64,000 bases of DNA, taken from Dugong dugon (taxonomy: Eukaryota; Chordata; Mammalia; Sirenia; Dugongidae). A model generated the notes under the pieces. The model worked only from the letters and a program-made list of their open reading frames with translations, did not search any database and had not been told where the DNA came from. This document shows positions 29,401 to 34,251 of the stretch, one piece after another. The DNA is taken from assembly GCA_030035585.1 (NCBI GenBank), contig CM057476.1:19328501-19392500 (forward strand). The letters run 5' to 3'. Each line of letters opens with the position of its first letter. Within the stretch, counting starts at the first letter, position 1. A program made the translations under genes and the position numbers.

Positions 29401-31361
29401 TAACTGTAACCCACCTCTTTAGCACACAGATAGGAATCATAACGGTTCAGAGTTGTCAAGGCTAGCAGTGGACCAGGAGCCAAATACACTTGTCTTATTT
29501 GGGATTAAAAGAGGGACAAAGAGGTAGGAAATCATATGAATTGATATGATATGGAATAATTTTTTCTTTGTAGCATTGTTGAAGCATTAATTTTCAGCCA
29601 TGTTTTGTTTCCCCAAAGCTATTGCTAATTTTAATTGCCTCAGGCCTTTTTCTCTTGCAGTTCTGAATCAGCCCGGGGCCCCCAAAACACAAATGTTTAT
29701 GAATGGTGCCTGCTCCCCATCTTTACTGCCGACCCTGCCGACCCCGATGGCGTTCCCTCTCCCAGTGGTTCCTGACTACAGGTGAGCTACTCTTCAGAAG
29801 CACAGTCTTCATTCATTGTAGGCTGTTTCTCTTAGTGTCTTAAATTAGCTTTTCACAGAGATATTAATGAAAACTTAAGAGATGACTTTTTCTTTCATTT
29901 TAAGGTGGAATTTCACTGTGTTACACGTTTCCCAAGGTCCCTGGGTGGCGCAAATGGTTTGCGCTAGACTGTGAACCTAAAGGGTGGAGCCCTGGTTGCT
30001 CGGTGGTTAAGAGCCCGGCTGCTAACCAGAAAAGAAGGTTGGCAGTTCGAATCTACCAGCCACCCCTTGGAAACCCCGTGGGGCCGTTCTACTCTGTCCT
30101 GTAGGGTCTCTATGAGTTGGAATCGACTTGATGACAATAGGTTTGGTTTTTGATTTTGGTGAACCTAAAGGTTGGTAGTTCGAACCCGCTCAGTAGTACC
30201 ATGGGAGAAAAGACGTAGCAATCTGCTTCCATAAAGATTACAGCCAAGAAAACCCTACAGAGCAGTTCTACTCTGTCACACACGGGGTCACCATGAGTTG
30301 GAATTGACTTGACGGCAACTAATAACAACAACACACATTACCCTGTTATTTTTGTCCAAAATGCAAATCACTTTAAAATAAGCATTAAACAAATTCGTAC
30401 AATCTAAATACACGTATGTGTTGTGTGTGTATGTGCATATAAAACTCATTGCTGTCAAGTCAATTCTGACTCATAGTGACCCTATTGGACAGAATAGAAC
30501 TGTCCCAAAGGGTGTCCAAGGAGCAGCTGATGAATTCGAACTGCCGACTTTTCAGGTTAGCAGCCGTAGCGCTTAATCACTAGACCACCAGAGCTCCTAT
30601 GTACATATATGTATGTATAAATAAAGTATAAAGAAAACTGCATTTTTTGAGATACCACCTAGAGATAACCAGTTAAATCTTTAGGGTCTCCCACTCTTAG
30701 AGTTGTGAGTGTATGTACGCACACAGTCTCATAGAATGGACATCTTGCCGTGCCAGTAAATATAGATCTGTATTTTAATGGTTGTATACTATTGAGTTAG
30801 ATGGGTGTACCATTCTATCAAGTCCCCTATCATTGAACGTCTGAAAAAAACCAAACCCGTTGTTGTCGAGTTGGTTCTGACTCATAGCAACCCTATGGGA
30901 CAGAGTAGAACTGCACCATAGGGTTTCCAAGGAGTGGCTAGTGGATGCGAACTGCCGACCTTTCGGTTAGCAGCTGTAGCTCTTAACCACTGCGCCAATT
31001 GAACGACTAGGATTCTTTTTTTTATTTATTTTGTTGCCCTCTATAAAGCCTCTGTGTCGTATTTGTAAACCGCTGGCCTTTATTCCTGCCTCCCAGCTCC
31101 TCCACGTACCTCTTCCGGCTGATGGCAGTTGTCGTCCACCACGGAGACATGCACTCTGGACACTTTGTGACTTACCGACGGTCCCCGCCTTCAGCCAAGA
31201 ACCCGCTCTCAACCAGCAGCCAGTGGCTGTGGATTTCTGACGATACTGTCCGCAAGGCCAGCCTGCAAGAGGTCCTGTCCTCCAGTGCTTACCTGCTGTT
31301 CTACGAGCGAGTCCTCTCCAGGATGCAGCACCCGGGCCAGGAGTATAAGTCTGAAGAGTGA
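3005..31361 (+). CDS. USP30: USP30, ubiquitin carboxyl-terminal hydrolase 30 (exons 2-13; 5' partial gene)
   Basis: Mitochondrial outer-membrane deubiquitinase of the USP family that removes ubiquitin (K6-linked chains preferred) from mitochondrial and peroxisomal proteins and so restrains PINK1/Parkin mitophagy. Twelve exons with GT-AG borders encode about 489 residues, the same as human USP30 minus its 28-residue exon 1, which must lie left of the window. Exon 2 gives the membrane anchor and a basic stretch (ITERKKRRK); exon 3 the Cys box (GNTCFMN, nucleophile Cys77 in human); exons 7 and 9 the two zinc-binding Cys pairs (CKHC, CDNC); exon 13 the His box (MHSGHFVTYR, His452) and WISDDT, whose Ser (Ser477) replaces the usual Asn/Asp of the triad. 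All key residues are present, so the gene looks functional. Introns are full of AfroSINEs; intron 4 also holds copies of exon 6 and 7 sequence. It converges with ALKBH2. Confidence 0.97.
3498..3697 (-). repeat. AfroSINE
   Basis: ttgtgtgctgtcaagttgat to tgctccaccagggctcc; just after USP30 exon 2. Confidence 0.9.
3720..4500. other. USP30 intron 2, no clear feature
   Basis: No repeat that I can name except an A-rich bit (aataaaaaggtg) at about 3960. Polypyrimidine sequence leads into exon 3. Confidence 0.6.
4511..4693 (+). CDS. USP30: USP30 exon 3: catalytic cysteine box
   Basis: Acceptor tcttttttag, donor gtatcg. It encodes GLVPGLVNLGNTCFMNSLLQ followed by the conserved helix to LLHLLK. The Cys in NTCFMN is the nucleophile (Cys77 in human). 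A few conservative changes from human are seen (for example IKWLEE for IRWLEE). Confidence 0.97.
4940..6000 (+). mobile_element. Old L1-like pieces around an AfroSINE
   Basis: tcaacatgatcatcatcaaa and gaaatatcaattaaataata (before 5117) and tactacatagccattaagaa with agcgcaggatacaaaata (5850-5960) are worn L1 ORF2/3' UTR words. The stretch between is too diverged to assign. Confidence 0.5.
5117..5287 (+). repeat. AfroSINE, full length
   Basis: gggagccctggtggcacagt to atggcaacaggtttggtttg; the cleanest + strand copy in the left part. Confidence 0.93.
6470..6720 (-). mobile_element. Old L1 3' end, reversed
   Basis: ttgtaaaaatatatatataa, aattcagtgacacaaattac, gaccatcaccagtattcatt: reversed L1M-type 3' UTR. 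Confidence 0.6.
6928..7068 (+). mobile_element. Lineage LINE 3' end (about 140 bp)
   Basis: gagtgttgacatgccatggg to catctaaagtacaataaaaa, the reverse match of 59742-59871, with a poly(A) tail. Inserted into older L1-like sequence. Confidence 0.72.
7098..7258 (-). repeat. AfroSINE
   Basis: aaccaaacctattgccatca to cactgtgccacctgg. Confidence 0.9.
7260..7494 (-). mobile_element. Old L1 fragment, reversed
   Basis: gctgcatggaatccataata, cacagtttatttagctgttt, aaccttgtacatgccacctc, tgtacctgtttctctagggt: the reverse of a common L1 region. Confidence 0.6.
7495..7820 (-). mobile_element. tRNA-Gly-derived SINE with RTE-type tail
   Basis: On the - strand it begins ggttcagtggtagaattctt, gccttccatgcgggaga, ggttcaattcctggccaatg: very close to tRNA-Gly(GCC) with A and B boxes. 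The middle (cttccagacagaggcagact) matches 40555-40744 and the 3' end (tgcactgagttgccatgagt) matches the RTE tail. Full length, diverged. Confidence 0.8.
7871..8449 (+). repeat. ERVL 5' LTR with (TC)n(TA)n microsatellite
   Basis: Begins TGTCATGGTTCAAGTTGCAT and ends in tctctagagaaccc-aata, like the second LTR. A pure TC run followed by a TA run (about 8313-8402) has grown where the 3' LTR has only a short TG/TA stretch. Confidence 0.82.
8313..8402. repeat. (TC)n(TA)n microsatellite in the ERVL 5' LTR
   Basis: A pure TC run of about 40 bp passes into a pure TA run of about 50 bp. Confidence 0.95.
10140..10657 (+). mobile_element. Solo LTR (ERVL-related) nested in the ERVL provirus
   Basis: Begins TGTTCCGGATTAAATTGTG and ends gcactagataaccaaga, with a 5-bp duplication CACTA on both sides (10135-10139, 10658-10662). 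The same family recurs at 48910-49318 and, reversed, at 49469-49980. It separates the integrase and dUTPase parts of the older provirus. Confidence 0.78.
11296..11857 (+). repeat. ERVL 3' LTR
   Basis: Begins TGTCATCATTAAAGTTGTAT and ends tctctagagaactcagccta-agaca. It matches the 5' LTR through the whole length with scattered differences and one short internal repeat of the 'tgagatctg' part. Confidence 0.82.
12381..12603 (+). mobile_element. hAT-type (MER1 group) non-autonomous transposon
   Basis: Ends CAGGAGTCGGCAAAC and inverse CAGGGGTCGGTAAACC. Near 8-bp duplication GTCCAGAT/GTCTAGAT. Body has the well-known ataaagttttattggaacac stretch. Confidence 0.8.
12610..13195. other. USP30 intron 3, no clear feature
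   Basis: AT-rich unique-looking sequence between a hAT element and exon 4; nothing recognised. Confidence 0.6.
13203..13306 (+). CDS. USP30: USP30 exon 4
   Basis: Acceptor tttccag, donor gtgaac. It encodes (A)LSCQEVTDDEVLDASCLLDV to SSFEEQ, identical to human as I recall it. It lies 8.5 kb downstream of exon 3, the longest intron of the gene here, which was lengthened by an ERVL provirus of about 4 kb. Confidence 0.96.
13545..14608 (+). repeat. AfroSINE split by a LINE 3' end
   Basis: Head cagccctggtggcacggtgg (13545-13582), tail part 14428-14608 (ccaaccaaaaggtcagcagt to agtggcaacgcgttgg). The LINE at 13583-14427 lies between. Confidence 0.88.
13583..14427 (+). mobile_element. Lineage LINE 3' end, long copy, inserted in an AfroSINE
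   Basis: 845 bp of 3' UTR (cagcatctggggtcttaaaa, gagaccagaagaactggatg, gtaaactttcacttaaacta) with poly(A). The target duplication AAGTGTTCGRCTGCC lies at 13568-13582 and 14428-14442. No coding part. I take the family as the elephant L1 3' UTR; an RTE origin is the alternative. Confidence 0.82.
14610..15260. other. USP30 intron 4, no clear feature
   Basis: Unique-looking, moderate GC. Short open frames on the + strand, but no gene is supported. Confidence 0.55.
15263..15470 (+). repeat. AfroSINE
   Basis: atcccttggtggtgcaagca to gtccactcagtggcagttgt. Confidence 0.9.
15980..16140 (-). repeat. MIR SINE
   Basis: ttttacagatgagaacactg, ggctcagagaagtgaagtga, cccaaggtcacacagcctct. Good MIR core, + strand text as usually seen in reverse MIR. 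Confidence 0.8.
16171..16286 (+). repeat. Local direct repeat, copy 1 (USP30 intron 4)
   Basis: ctcagagacagctggcccca through cctccagYtgag, gaagacgtctagga and tgtttctgtttaataagctg recur nearly unchanged at 17337-17450, 1.17 kb downstream. The sequence does not look like an interspersed family elsewhere in the window. This copy continues without a break from MIR sequence, so it is probably the source. Confidence 0.85.
16597..17200 (+). repeat. L2 LINE 3' part in USP30 intron 4
   Basis: ctcatggagcttgcatttta, gacagacaataaacaaggtc, gccatcagagggctttgaac, gaaaatggccactctgg. Confidence 0.68.
17337..17450 (+). repeat. Local direct repeat, copy 2 (USP30 intron 4)
   Basis: Near-identical to 16171-16286 with only a few changes. 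It lies between L2-like sequence and an AfroSINE and shows no poly(A) or target-site duplication. Confidence 0.85.
17458..17605 (-). repeat. AfroSINE, rearranged
   Basis: Reversed part ttaggtgccgtctagtcagt to tctaggccgtaatcc, then a + strand tail (ctataagttggagtcagctc to gcagcgggtttg). Head-to-tail fragments of opposite strand. Confidence 0.75.
17606..17945 (-). mobile_element. Lineage LINE 3' end, reversed
   Basis: ttttaggtgaaagctcacag, gttctgtgacattggttgca, aaggtggactttgggag: reverse match to the family at 59988 and 13583. Confidence 0.72.
17955..18302 (-). repeat. AfroSINE split by the stray exon 7 copy
   Basis: caggagcagatctccaaatc (left) and tggatttgaactgccagtct to cactaccaagcctcc (right) are one reversed SINE with host sequence 18019-18231 between. 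The tail end is lost. Confidence 0.75.
18019..18231 (+). pseudogene. Stray copy of USP30 intron 6/exon 7 junction, inside an AfroSINE
   Basis: About 210 bp match 20583-20776 in direct orientation: tttttgatRgaagtcaat, ttatttcagtttacttttca, accacatg, gaggttggctccaaaggg and gtttgtRttcca recur in the same order. The copy runs about 20 bp into exon 7 (ccagtcact) but lacks about 16 bp over the acceptor. It splits a - strand AfroSINE (17955-18018 and 18232-18302). It is an inert fragment, not an exon. Confidence 0.75.
18343..18436 (+). pseudogene. Stray copy of USP30 exon 6 and donor-side intron, upstream of exon 5
   Basis: cagcagtcagaaatcact matches exon 6 at 19244. The match goes through the exon, the GT donor and about 50 bp of intron (gttttccaYtgaRatgtaRc, gatgcatact). 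The exon part is 45 nt rather than 46 and would read QQSEITAKKITCPRE. An AG stands before it and GTGGTC after it, so weak inclusion cannot be excluded, but its place before exon 5 makes a useful product unlikely. Confidence 0.8.
18546..18644 (+). CDS. USP30: USP30 exon 5
   Basis: Phase 0/0 exon of 99 nt, acceptor ctttgacag, donor gtaagc. It encodes DAHELFHVITSSLEDERDRQ to FDVHSLE. The DAHEL motif is the conserved QDAHE box of USPs. The exon lies only 158 bp downstream of a stray copy of exon 6. Confidence 0.96.
18645..19240. other. USP30 intron 5, no repeat seen
   Basis: No AfroSINE. It ends in a good polypyrimidine tract before exon 6. gggtgagggatgtcagggtg repeats the word gatgtcagggtg twice at 18820. 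Confidence 0.6.
19244..19289 (+). CDS. USP30: USP30 exon 6 (46-nt exon)
   Basis: Acceptor cccctacag, donor gtagct (weak at +4 to +6). It encodes QQSEITPKQITCRTR plus the first base of Gly. A diverged copy of this exon and its donor-side intron lies 0.9 kb upstream, before exon 5. Confidence 0.95.
19733..19917 (-). repeat. AfroSINE
   Basis: cccattgctgtcgaggcgaa to tgcactgccagggctcc. Confidence 0.88.
19922..20078 (-). repeat. AfroSINE, tail-truncated
   Basis: ccactcatagtgaccctata to tcagttagcagcggagtgct, directly next to the previous copy. Confidence 0.85.
20130..20320 (-). repeat. MIR SINE
   Basis: tctcatttaagcctcacaaa, gggtcacatagttaataaga, gagccaggtccgagcccagg. Confidence 0.7.
20748..20842 (+). 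CDS. USP30: USP30 exon 7: first zinc-binding Cys pair
   Basis: Acceptor tgttccag, donor gtaagt. It encodes (G)SPHPTSSHWKSQHPFHGRL to SNMVCKHCEHQ. CKHC is half of the structural zinc site. The intron sequence just upstream and the first bases of the exon recur at 18019-18231. Confidence 0.96.
20899..23585 (+). mobile_element. L1 LINE, 5' half only (5' UTR and ORF1)
   Basis: Begins gaggagaggtggggccaaga, an L1 5' end, then a GC-rich 5' UTR to about 22270. ORF1 follows (ATG about 22276, stop 23237); it is interrupted, but its C-terminal part is clear: YKGESIRISLDYSAET, QARRQWDDIYKDL, IIYPTKLSLKHDGEIRAFPD, the L1 ORF1p C-terminal domain. It then breaks off at about 23585 before ORF2. Lies in USP30 intron 7. 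Confidence 0.88.
23586..23800. other. Unidentified GC-rich segment between two L1 pieces
   Basis: About 215 bp, richer in GC than its surroundings, starts exactly where the L1 5' half ends and stops where an old reversed L1 3' part begins. It is open in one + frame (continuing from L1), but I recognise no protein or repeat. No splice or poly(A) signals stand out. Confidence 0.4.
23800..24960 (-). mobile_element. Old L1 3' part, reversed, with a LINE insertion
   Basis: The + strand reads like the reverse of an L1M-type 3' end (tacaaaagtagagcattgta, ggatttgcctattctggaca, ttccattgtatggatatagc). It is interrupted at about 24421-24571 by a lineage LINE 3' end with flanking near-repeats (gaggagaaYtgacRtttt on both sides). 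Confidence 0.7.
24421..24571 (-). mobile_element. Lineage LINE 3' end (elephant-type), inserted in old L1
   Basis: aattatacttcaggtgaagg, ttatgacattggttaacagc match the family seen at 59742 and 59988. Target duplication gaggagaaYtgacRtttt flanks it. Confidence 0.75.
24955..25130 (-). mobile_element. Old L1 fragment, reversed
   Basis: cagtattccattctgtagat, ttatttaactgttcac and atgatgaacatctttgta are the reverse of a common L1 ORF2/3' UTR stretch. Confidence 0.6.
25301..25360 (+). CDS. USP30: USP30 exon 8
   Basis: 60-nt phase 0 exon, acceptor tttgtttcag, donor gtatgt. It encodes SPVRFDTFDSLSLSIPAATW, the conserved Phe-Asp-Ser-Leu-Ser strand of the USP fold. Confidence 0.96.
25516..25722 (+). 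repeat. AfroSINE
   Basis: ggagtccctgagtggtgcat to tcaacttgacagcaactggt. Confidence 0.9.
26040..26126 (+). CDS. USP30: USP30 exon 9: second zinc-binding Cys pair
   Basis: 87 nt, phase 0, acceptor atgctgtag, donor gtgcgc. It encodes GHPLTLDHCLHHFISSESVR then DVVCDNCTK; CDNC completes the zinc site begun in exon 7. Confidence 0.96.
26497..27070. repeat. Cluster of four AfroSINE pieces
   Basis: + piece 26497-26609, - copy 26610-26818, a bit of + (ttccgtaaagattac), - fragment about 26834-26890, + copy 26905-27066. It looks like a SINE entered by others in turn. Confidence 0.82.
27380..27460 (+). CDS. USP30: USP30 exon 10
   Basis: 81 nt, phase 0, acceptor ttatttcag, donor gtgagc. It encodes IEAKGILNGEKVEHQRTTFV to LKLGK. 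One change from human (Ile for Thr in KGTLN). Confidence 0.96.
27564..27783 (+). CDS. USP30: USP30 exon 11
   Basis: 220 nt, acceptor ccccgtgcag only 103 bp after exon 10, donor gtgtgt. It encodes LPQCLCIHLQRLSWSSHGTP through FNEFLMMDIYKYHLLGHK, the conserved P-x-x-L-x-I-H-L-x-R box, then a variable Gly/Pro-rich insert that ends in a split Val codon. Confidence 0.96.
27784..28260. other. USP30 intron 11 start, no clear feature
   Basis: Unique-looking; a short (TTTC)n run at about 28090. Confidence 0.55.
28264..28455 (-). repeat. AfroSINE
   Basis: aaccgaaaccaaaccagtcg to gctgagcttcttaactg. Confidence 0.88.
28456..28580 (-). repeat. MIR fragment
   Basis: ggctccaggaggttaaagga, caaacagcaaatgggagaac, tggcgctggaatgcag. 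Confidence 0.5.
29130..29365 (+). mobile_element. MER5A (hAT-Charlie) with a 26-base C run
   Basis: cagtcgttctccataggggc to gccaaggttgagaaacctt, with actagcatctagtgggtaga inside. The MER5A stretch ttttgcccccc has grown to 26 Cs (29159-29184). Near 8-bp flanks GTTTAGAT/GTTTAAGT. Confidence 0.82.
29159..29184. repeat. Poly(C) run in MER5A
   Basis: 26 Cs; another run of about 11 Cs is at 11896. Confidence 0.9.
29661..29781 (+). CDS. USP30: USP30 exon 12
   Basis: 121 nt, acceptor tctcttgcag, donor gtgagc. It encodes (V)LNQPGAPKTQMFMNGACSPS then a Pro-rich stretch to PLPVVPDY. This is the least conserved part of the domain, a loop insert. Confidence 0.95.
29936..30333 (+). repeat. AfroSINE split by another AfroSINE
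   Basis: Outer copy ggtccctgggtggcgcaaat to ttgacggcaactaataacaa; the inner copy sits at 29984-30158. Confidence 0.88.
29984..30158 (+). repeat. AfroSINE nested in an AfroSINE, same strand
   Basis: tggagccctggttgctcggt to acaataggtttggttttt, with target duplication GTGAACCTAAAGG (29971-29983, 30159-30171). Confidence 0.9.
30438..30598 (-). repeat. AfroSINE
   Basis: ataaaactcattgctgtcaa to actagaccaccagagctcc. Confidence 0.88.
30610..30838 (-). mobile_element. Old L1 fragment, reversed, between two AfroSINEs
   Basis: atagaatggacatcttgccg, tggttgtatactattgagtt and taccattctatcaagtcccc are worn L1 3' words. Confidence 0.45.
30843..31000 (-). repeat. AfroSINE, 97 bp upstream of USP30 exon 13
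   Basis: aaaaaaaccaaacccgttgt to taaccactgcgcca. Its end is close to the acceptor of the last exon. Confidence 0.9.
31097..31361 (+). CDS. USP30: USP30 exon 13: catalytic His and Ser, stop
   Basis: Acceptor cctcccag. It encodes SSTYLFRLMAVVVHHGDMHS-GHFVTYRR, then QWLWISDDTVRKAS, and ends YKSEE and TGA. His in SGHFVTY and Ser in ISDDT are the second and third catalytic residues. AYLLFYERV is the closing strand of the fold. Confidence 0.97.
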
Positions 31362-32690
31362 CCGCCCAGCCCCAGAGCTAGAGCCGATGGAACCGCCACA
31401 CCGTTCAGGAAAAAAGCAAAATCATGCTCTGTGTGTTATGCAGGCAGCCCCACTAGAGTCCTTCAGCCTTCCGCCGTGTTCTAAGAGCAGGCTCCACACA
31501 GGGCCAGCGCCCCAATCCTGACCAGTCAGGCGCCCTGCACAGCTCTGCGAGTGTGCGCCCTGAGAGTGTTGTCGTCCTGGTAGGAAAGCATCCGTTACAT
31601 CTAGGGAGCCTTTTTACCAGCTATACAGGTAATTAAAAAGAAATCAAGCTCCAGAGCCCTTTTTTCTATTCTGATATGTTAGGTGTTTTCCGAGGGGGTC
31701 ATACTTTGGCTAATCCTCTGATGTTTCAGTACAGCTCTTTTATTTTTTAATGAGCAAGCCCATAAAAATGGTTGACAAGGATCAGTGGAGTTTATTAAAG
31801 GCAACAACTTAAGAAAAAGTGCCTTTCACTTTCGACTGCTTTTGTAGCCCGTCCATTCTGGAAAATAGACATGACCTAGAAGTCATATAAACAATTGTTG
31901 AAAAGTTCTCTTCCCTCAGTTACTCAGCAGAGAGCAAAAGAATAGTTAAAAGATGCCTGAAGAACACATGCCTTCCCTTTTTGTATGTCTGTTTTCTAAT
32001 CTCTCAATTCTTTATATGTGGTAAAGACACATCTGCCAAACCGGCCCCTCGGGGAGATTCTTTCACTACTTTGTCATTTCAAAGTGAACTGCTTACCTGT
32101 TGCTTTTATCTTTTGTATATGGACTTTAGGAGAGGTGATTATATTATAAACCTGCGTGAACAGCCAGAAGTGAGCCCTTCTGTGCAACACCTGTGCCTCC
32201 TCTGCTCCATAGAAAACTCGTTCGTACCCTGGGATCCATTGTGGACCACTGTGTTCGTCTGTTTATTTATTGTGCATGGAGAGCCCTTAAGGTTGGAGCC
32301 AGGGGCTGCATGAAAAGTCCATCCCTGCCTTGATCTGAGTGCTGGATCAGGAGGGACGGGCACAGACCAGGGGGCTGCAGCTTCTCTGGACCTCAGTTTC
32401 TTCATTTGTAAAGTGAGGGGGTTACATTTGATGGACATCAAAGCCCAGCCCTTCCCACAAAAAGAAGAAAGAAGGCTTTATTTTTAAACATGTAGCTACA
32501 GTTGACATCTTGTACTGCTTTTCAACTGCTCATTTTGTTATATGACCGTATTTTAAATTTCTCTTCATCGTTTCCAGTAGCCTAATATAAAAAGAATATA
32601 TTGAGCATTTTCCTCCCTTTTCAGATGTCTCGTGAATGCAACCCAGGGCTGAAGGAATTTTGATTACACAGTAGTACCTATTGATTTATG

Positions 32691-32890
32691 GAGCCCTGGT
32701 GGTGCAGTGGTTAAGCGCTCAGCTGCTAATTGAAAGATTGGCAGTTTGAACCCACCAGCTGCTCTGCGGGAGAAAGATGTGGCAGTCTGCTTCCATAAGG
32801 ATTACAGCCTTGGAAACCCTATGAGGCAGGTCTACCCTGTCCTAGAGGGTCACCATGAGTTGGAATCAACCCTCTGGCAACATGTCATAG
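32691..32890 (+). repeat. AfroSINE in the USP30 3' UTR
   Basis: ggagccctggtggtgcagtg to caaccctctggcaacatgtc. Confidence 0.92.
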
Positions 32891-33727
32891 GGTCACCTAC
32901 GTTTTAGCTAAATTTTTTTTATTTTAAGGAAATAAAAAGATACCAAATGCATACTGAGTCTTCGGAGATAAGGTTGAGAATTAGACTCATCCAGAAGGTC
33001 ACCTGAGGTGAGGCTGATTACTGTGCTGCCTTGGCGGGAGAGCTGCCCGATGCTTCAAGTCGATGCCTTGGTGTCAGCCGAATGTGCAAGAAGCCAGACC
33101 CAGCGCGCATCTTAAGGACTCAGTAACTCTCGCTATCAGTGGAATATACTGTCAAGGAACTCTGGGCCACGAACATCAGTGGAGAGGACCAGCTTGAACC
33201 ACCTGATCCATTCATTGCTGATGTCCCTTCATCCCATGGCCGACCCTGGCTTTGATGTTGAAACGAGCACACCTGTTTTACCCGTCTGGCGAAACAAATG
33301 CCTGATCGTGTGACCTTGAGCTGAGCTGCGCCGCAAAGCTGTAGCTTTGAGTAACTGTTCTTCTGCCACCACTCTTCTTTGAAATCTGCCATTAAAGAGA
33401 GATGGCAGGCTGAAAGGGGATAATCCTTTTACGGCTTAGTTTTAAGCAGACCATTAGTCAGAAGGCAGGGCTGAGCCAAGGCTGTGAATGTGAACGATGT
33501 CTGTGCAAAGTCTGTTCATCCAACCTAAAGCTGACTTCCTATTTTGTTAGTTATTAGGAATTAAGTAACAGTCAAATGATCTTATTTCCAGTTTTAAATT
33601 ATTTACAGAGTTCACAAAGTTAGCTTCTTTTTGCAGAAACCTAAGTTAAACTAGTAGTTTATGCCATAATAACTGCTGATTTATGTATTTGCTAAAGGTA
33701 CTTTTTGTATCTGCTGTGTATTATAGC

Positions 33728-33747
33728 AATAAAAGAATCATTTTATT
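33728..33747. terminator. Back-to-back poly(A) signals of USP30 (+) and ALKBH2 (-)
   Basis: AATAAA on the + strand (33728-33733) and AATAAA on the - strand (reverse of TTTATT, 33742-33747) sit in a near-palindrome of 20 bp. With cleavage 10-30 nt downstream of each signal the two mRNAs would overlap at their 3' ends. The signals are seen; the use of each is inferred from the converging genes. Confidence 0.75.
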
Positions 33748-33944
33748 AGGTAAAAATCAACTGGTATTCTTTCCTGATTTACTGATCAGATATAAACATC
33801 CTCTCTGAATTCTGCCTCGTTGCAGATCAAGCCCTCGGCTTTGATTAAACCTCTTCTGGGTTCCCAGGTGATAAAAGAAACATCAGTTCCCTCACAGTGG
33901 AGAGCAGGAAAGAGAAAACAGAAGTACTAACTTTCAAAATGTTT

Positions 33945-34251
33945 TTACTTTTTAGTAAGTAGAATGTTACGAAATGTCAGATTGACCCGCGGAGCCAGAA
34001 TCTTCTTTCGGACAGGGAGACTGTGATACCAATGGGTGTTGGTTGGGGGGTTCATGAGCAGTAAACTTCCGTGGGCCAGCTGGAGCCGGACTGCCTCCAC
34101 CCGCTGGGCGGGGCTCTTCCCTCGAGAATCCTTGTGCCGGAAGAAGAAGTCCCGGCAGGCCCCAAAGGAGACAGAGGCGATGGGGCTCCCGGGATCCAGT
34201 TCTCGCTCGTCATCTCGGTGCTCACCAATGTGGTCACAGCCGTCTTTATAC
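33945..34251 (-). CDS. ALKBH2: ALKBH2 last exon: Fe and 2-oxoglutarate site, stop
   Basis: Acceptor tctgcag. It encodes (R)YKDGCDHIGEHRDDEREL, then FGACRDFFFRHKDSRG, then NTHWYHSLPVRKK and PRVNLTFRNILLTKK with TAA at 33945-33947. Small changes from human include LLLMNPPT for LMMNHPT next to the third metal ligand; the ligands themselves are kept. Confidence 0.95.

Larger units (their letters stand above)
31362..33750 (+). other. USP30: USP30 3' UTR
   Basis: About 2.4 kb from the TGA to just past AATAAA at 33728-33733. It includes one + strand AfroSINE (32691-32890), so part of the transcript tail is lineage-specific. No other long ORF of interest is seen. The exact cleavage site is inferred. 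Confidence 0.75.
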
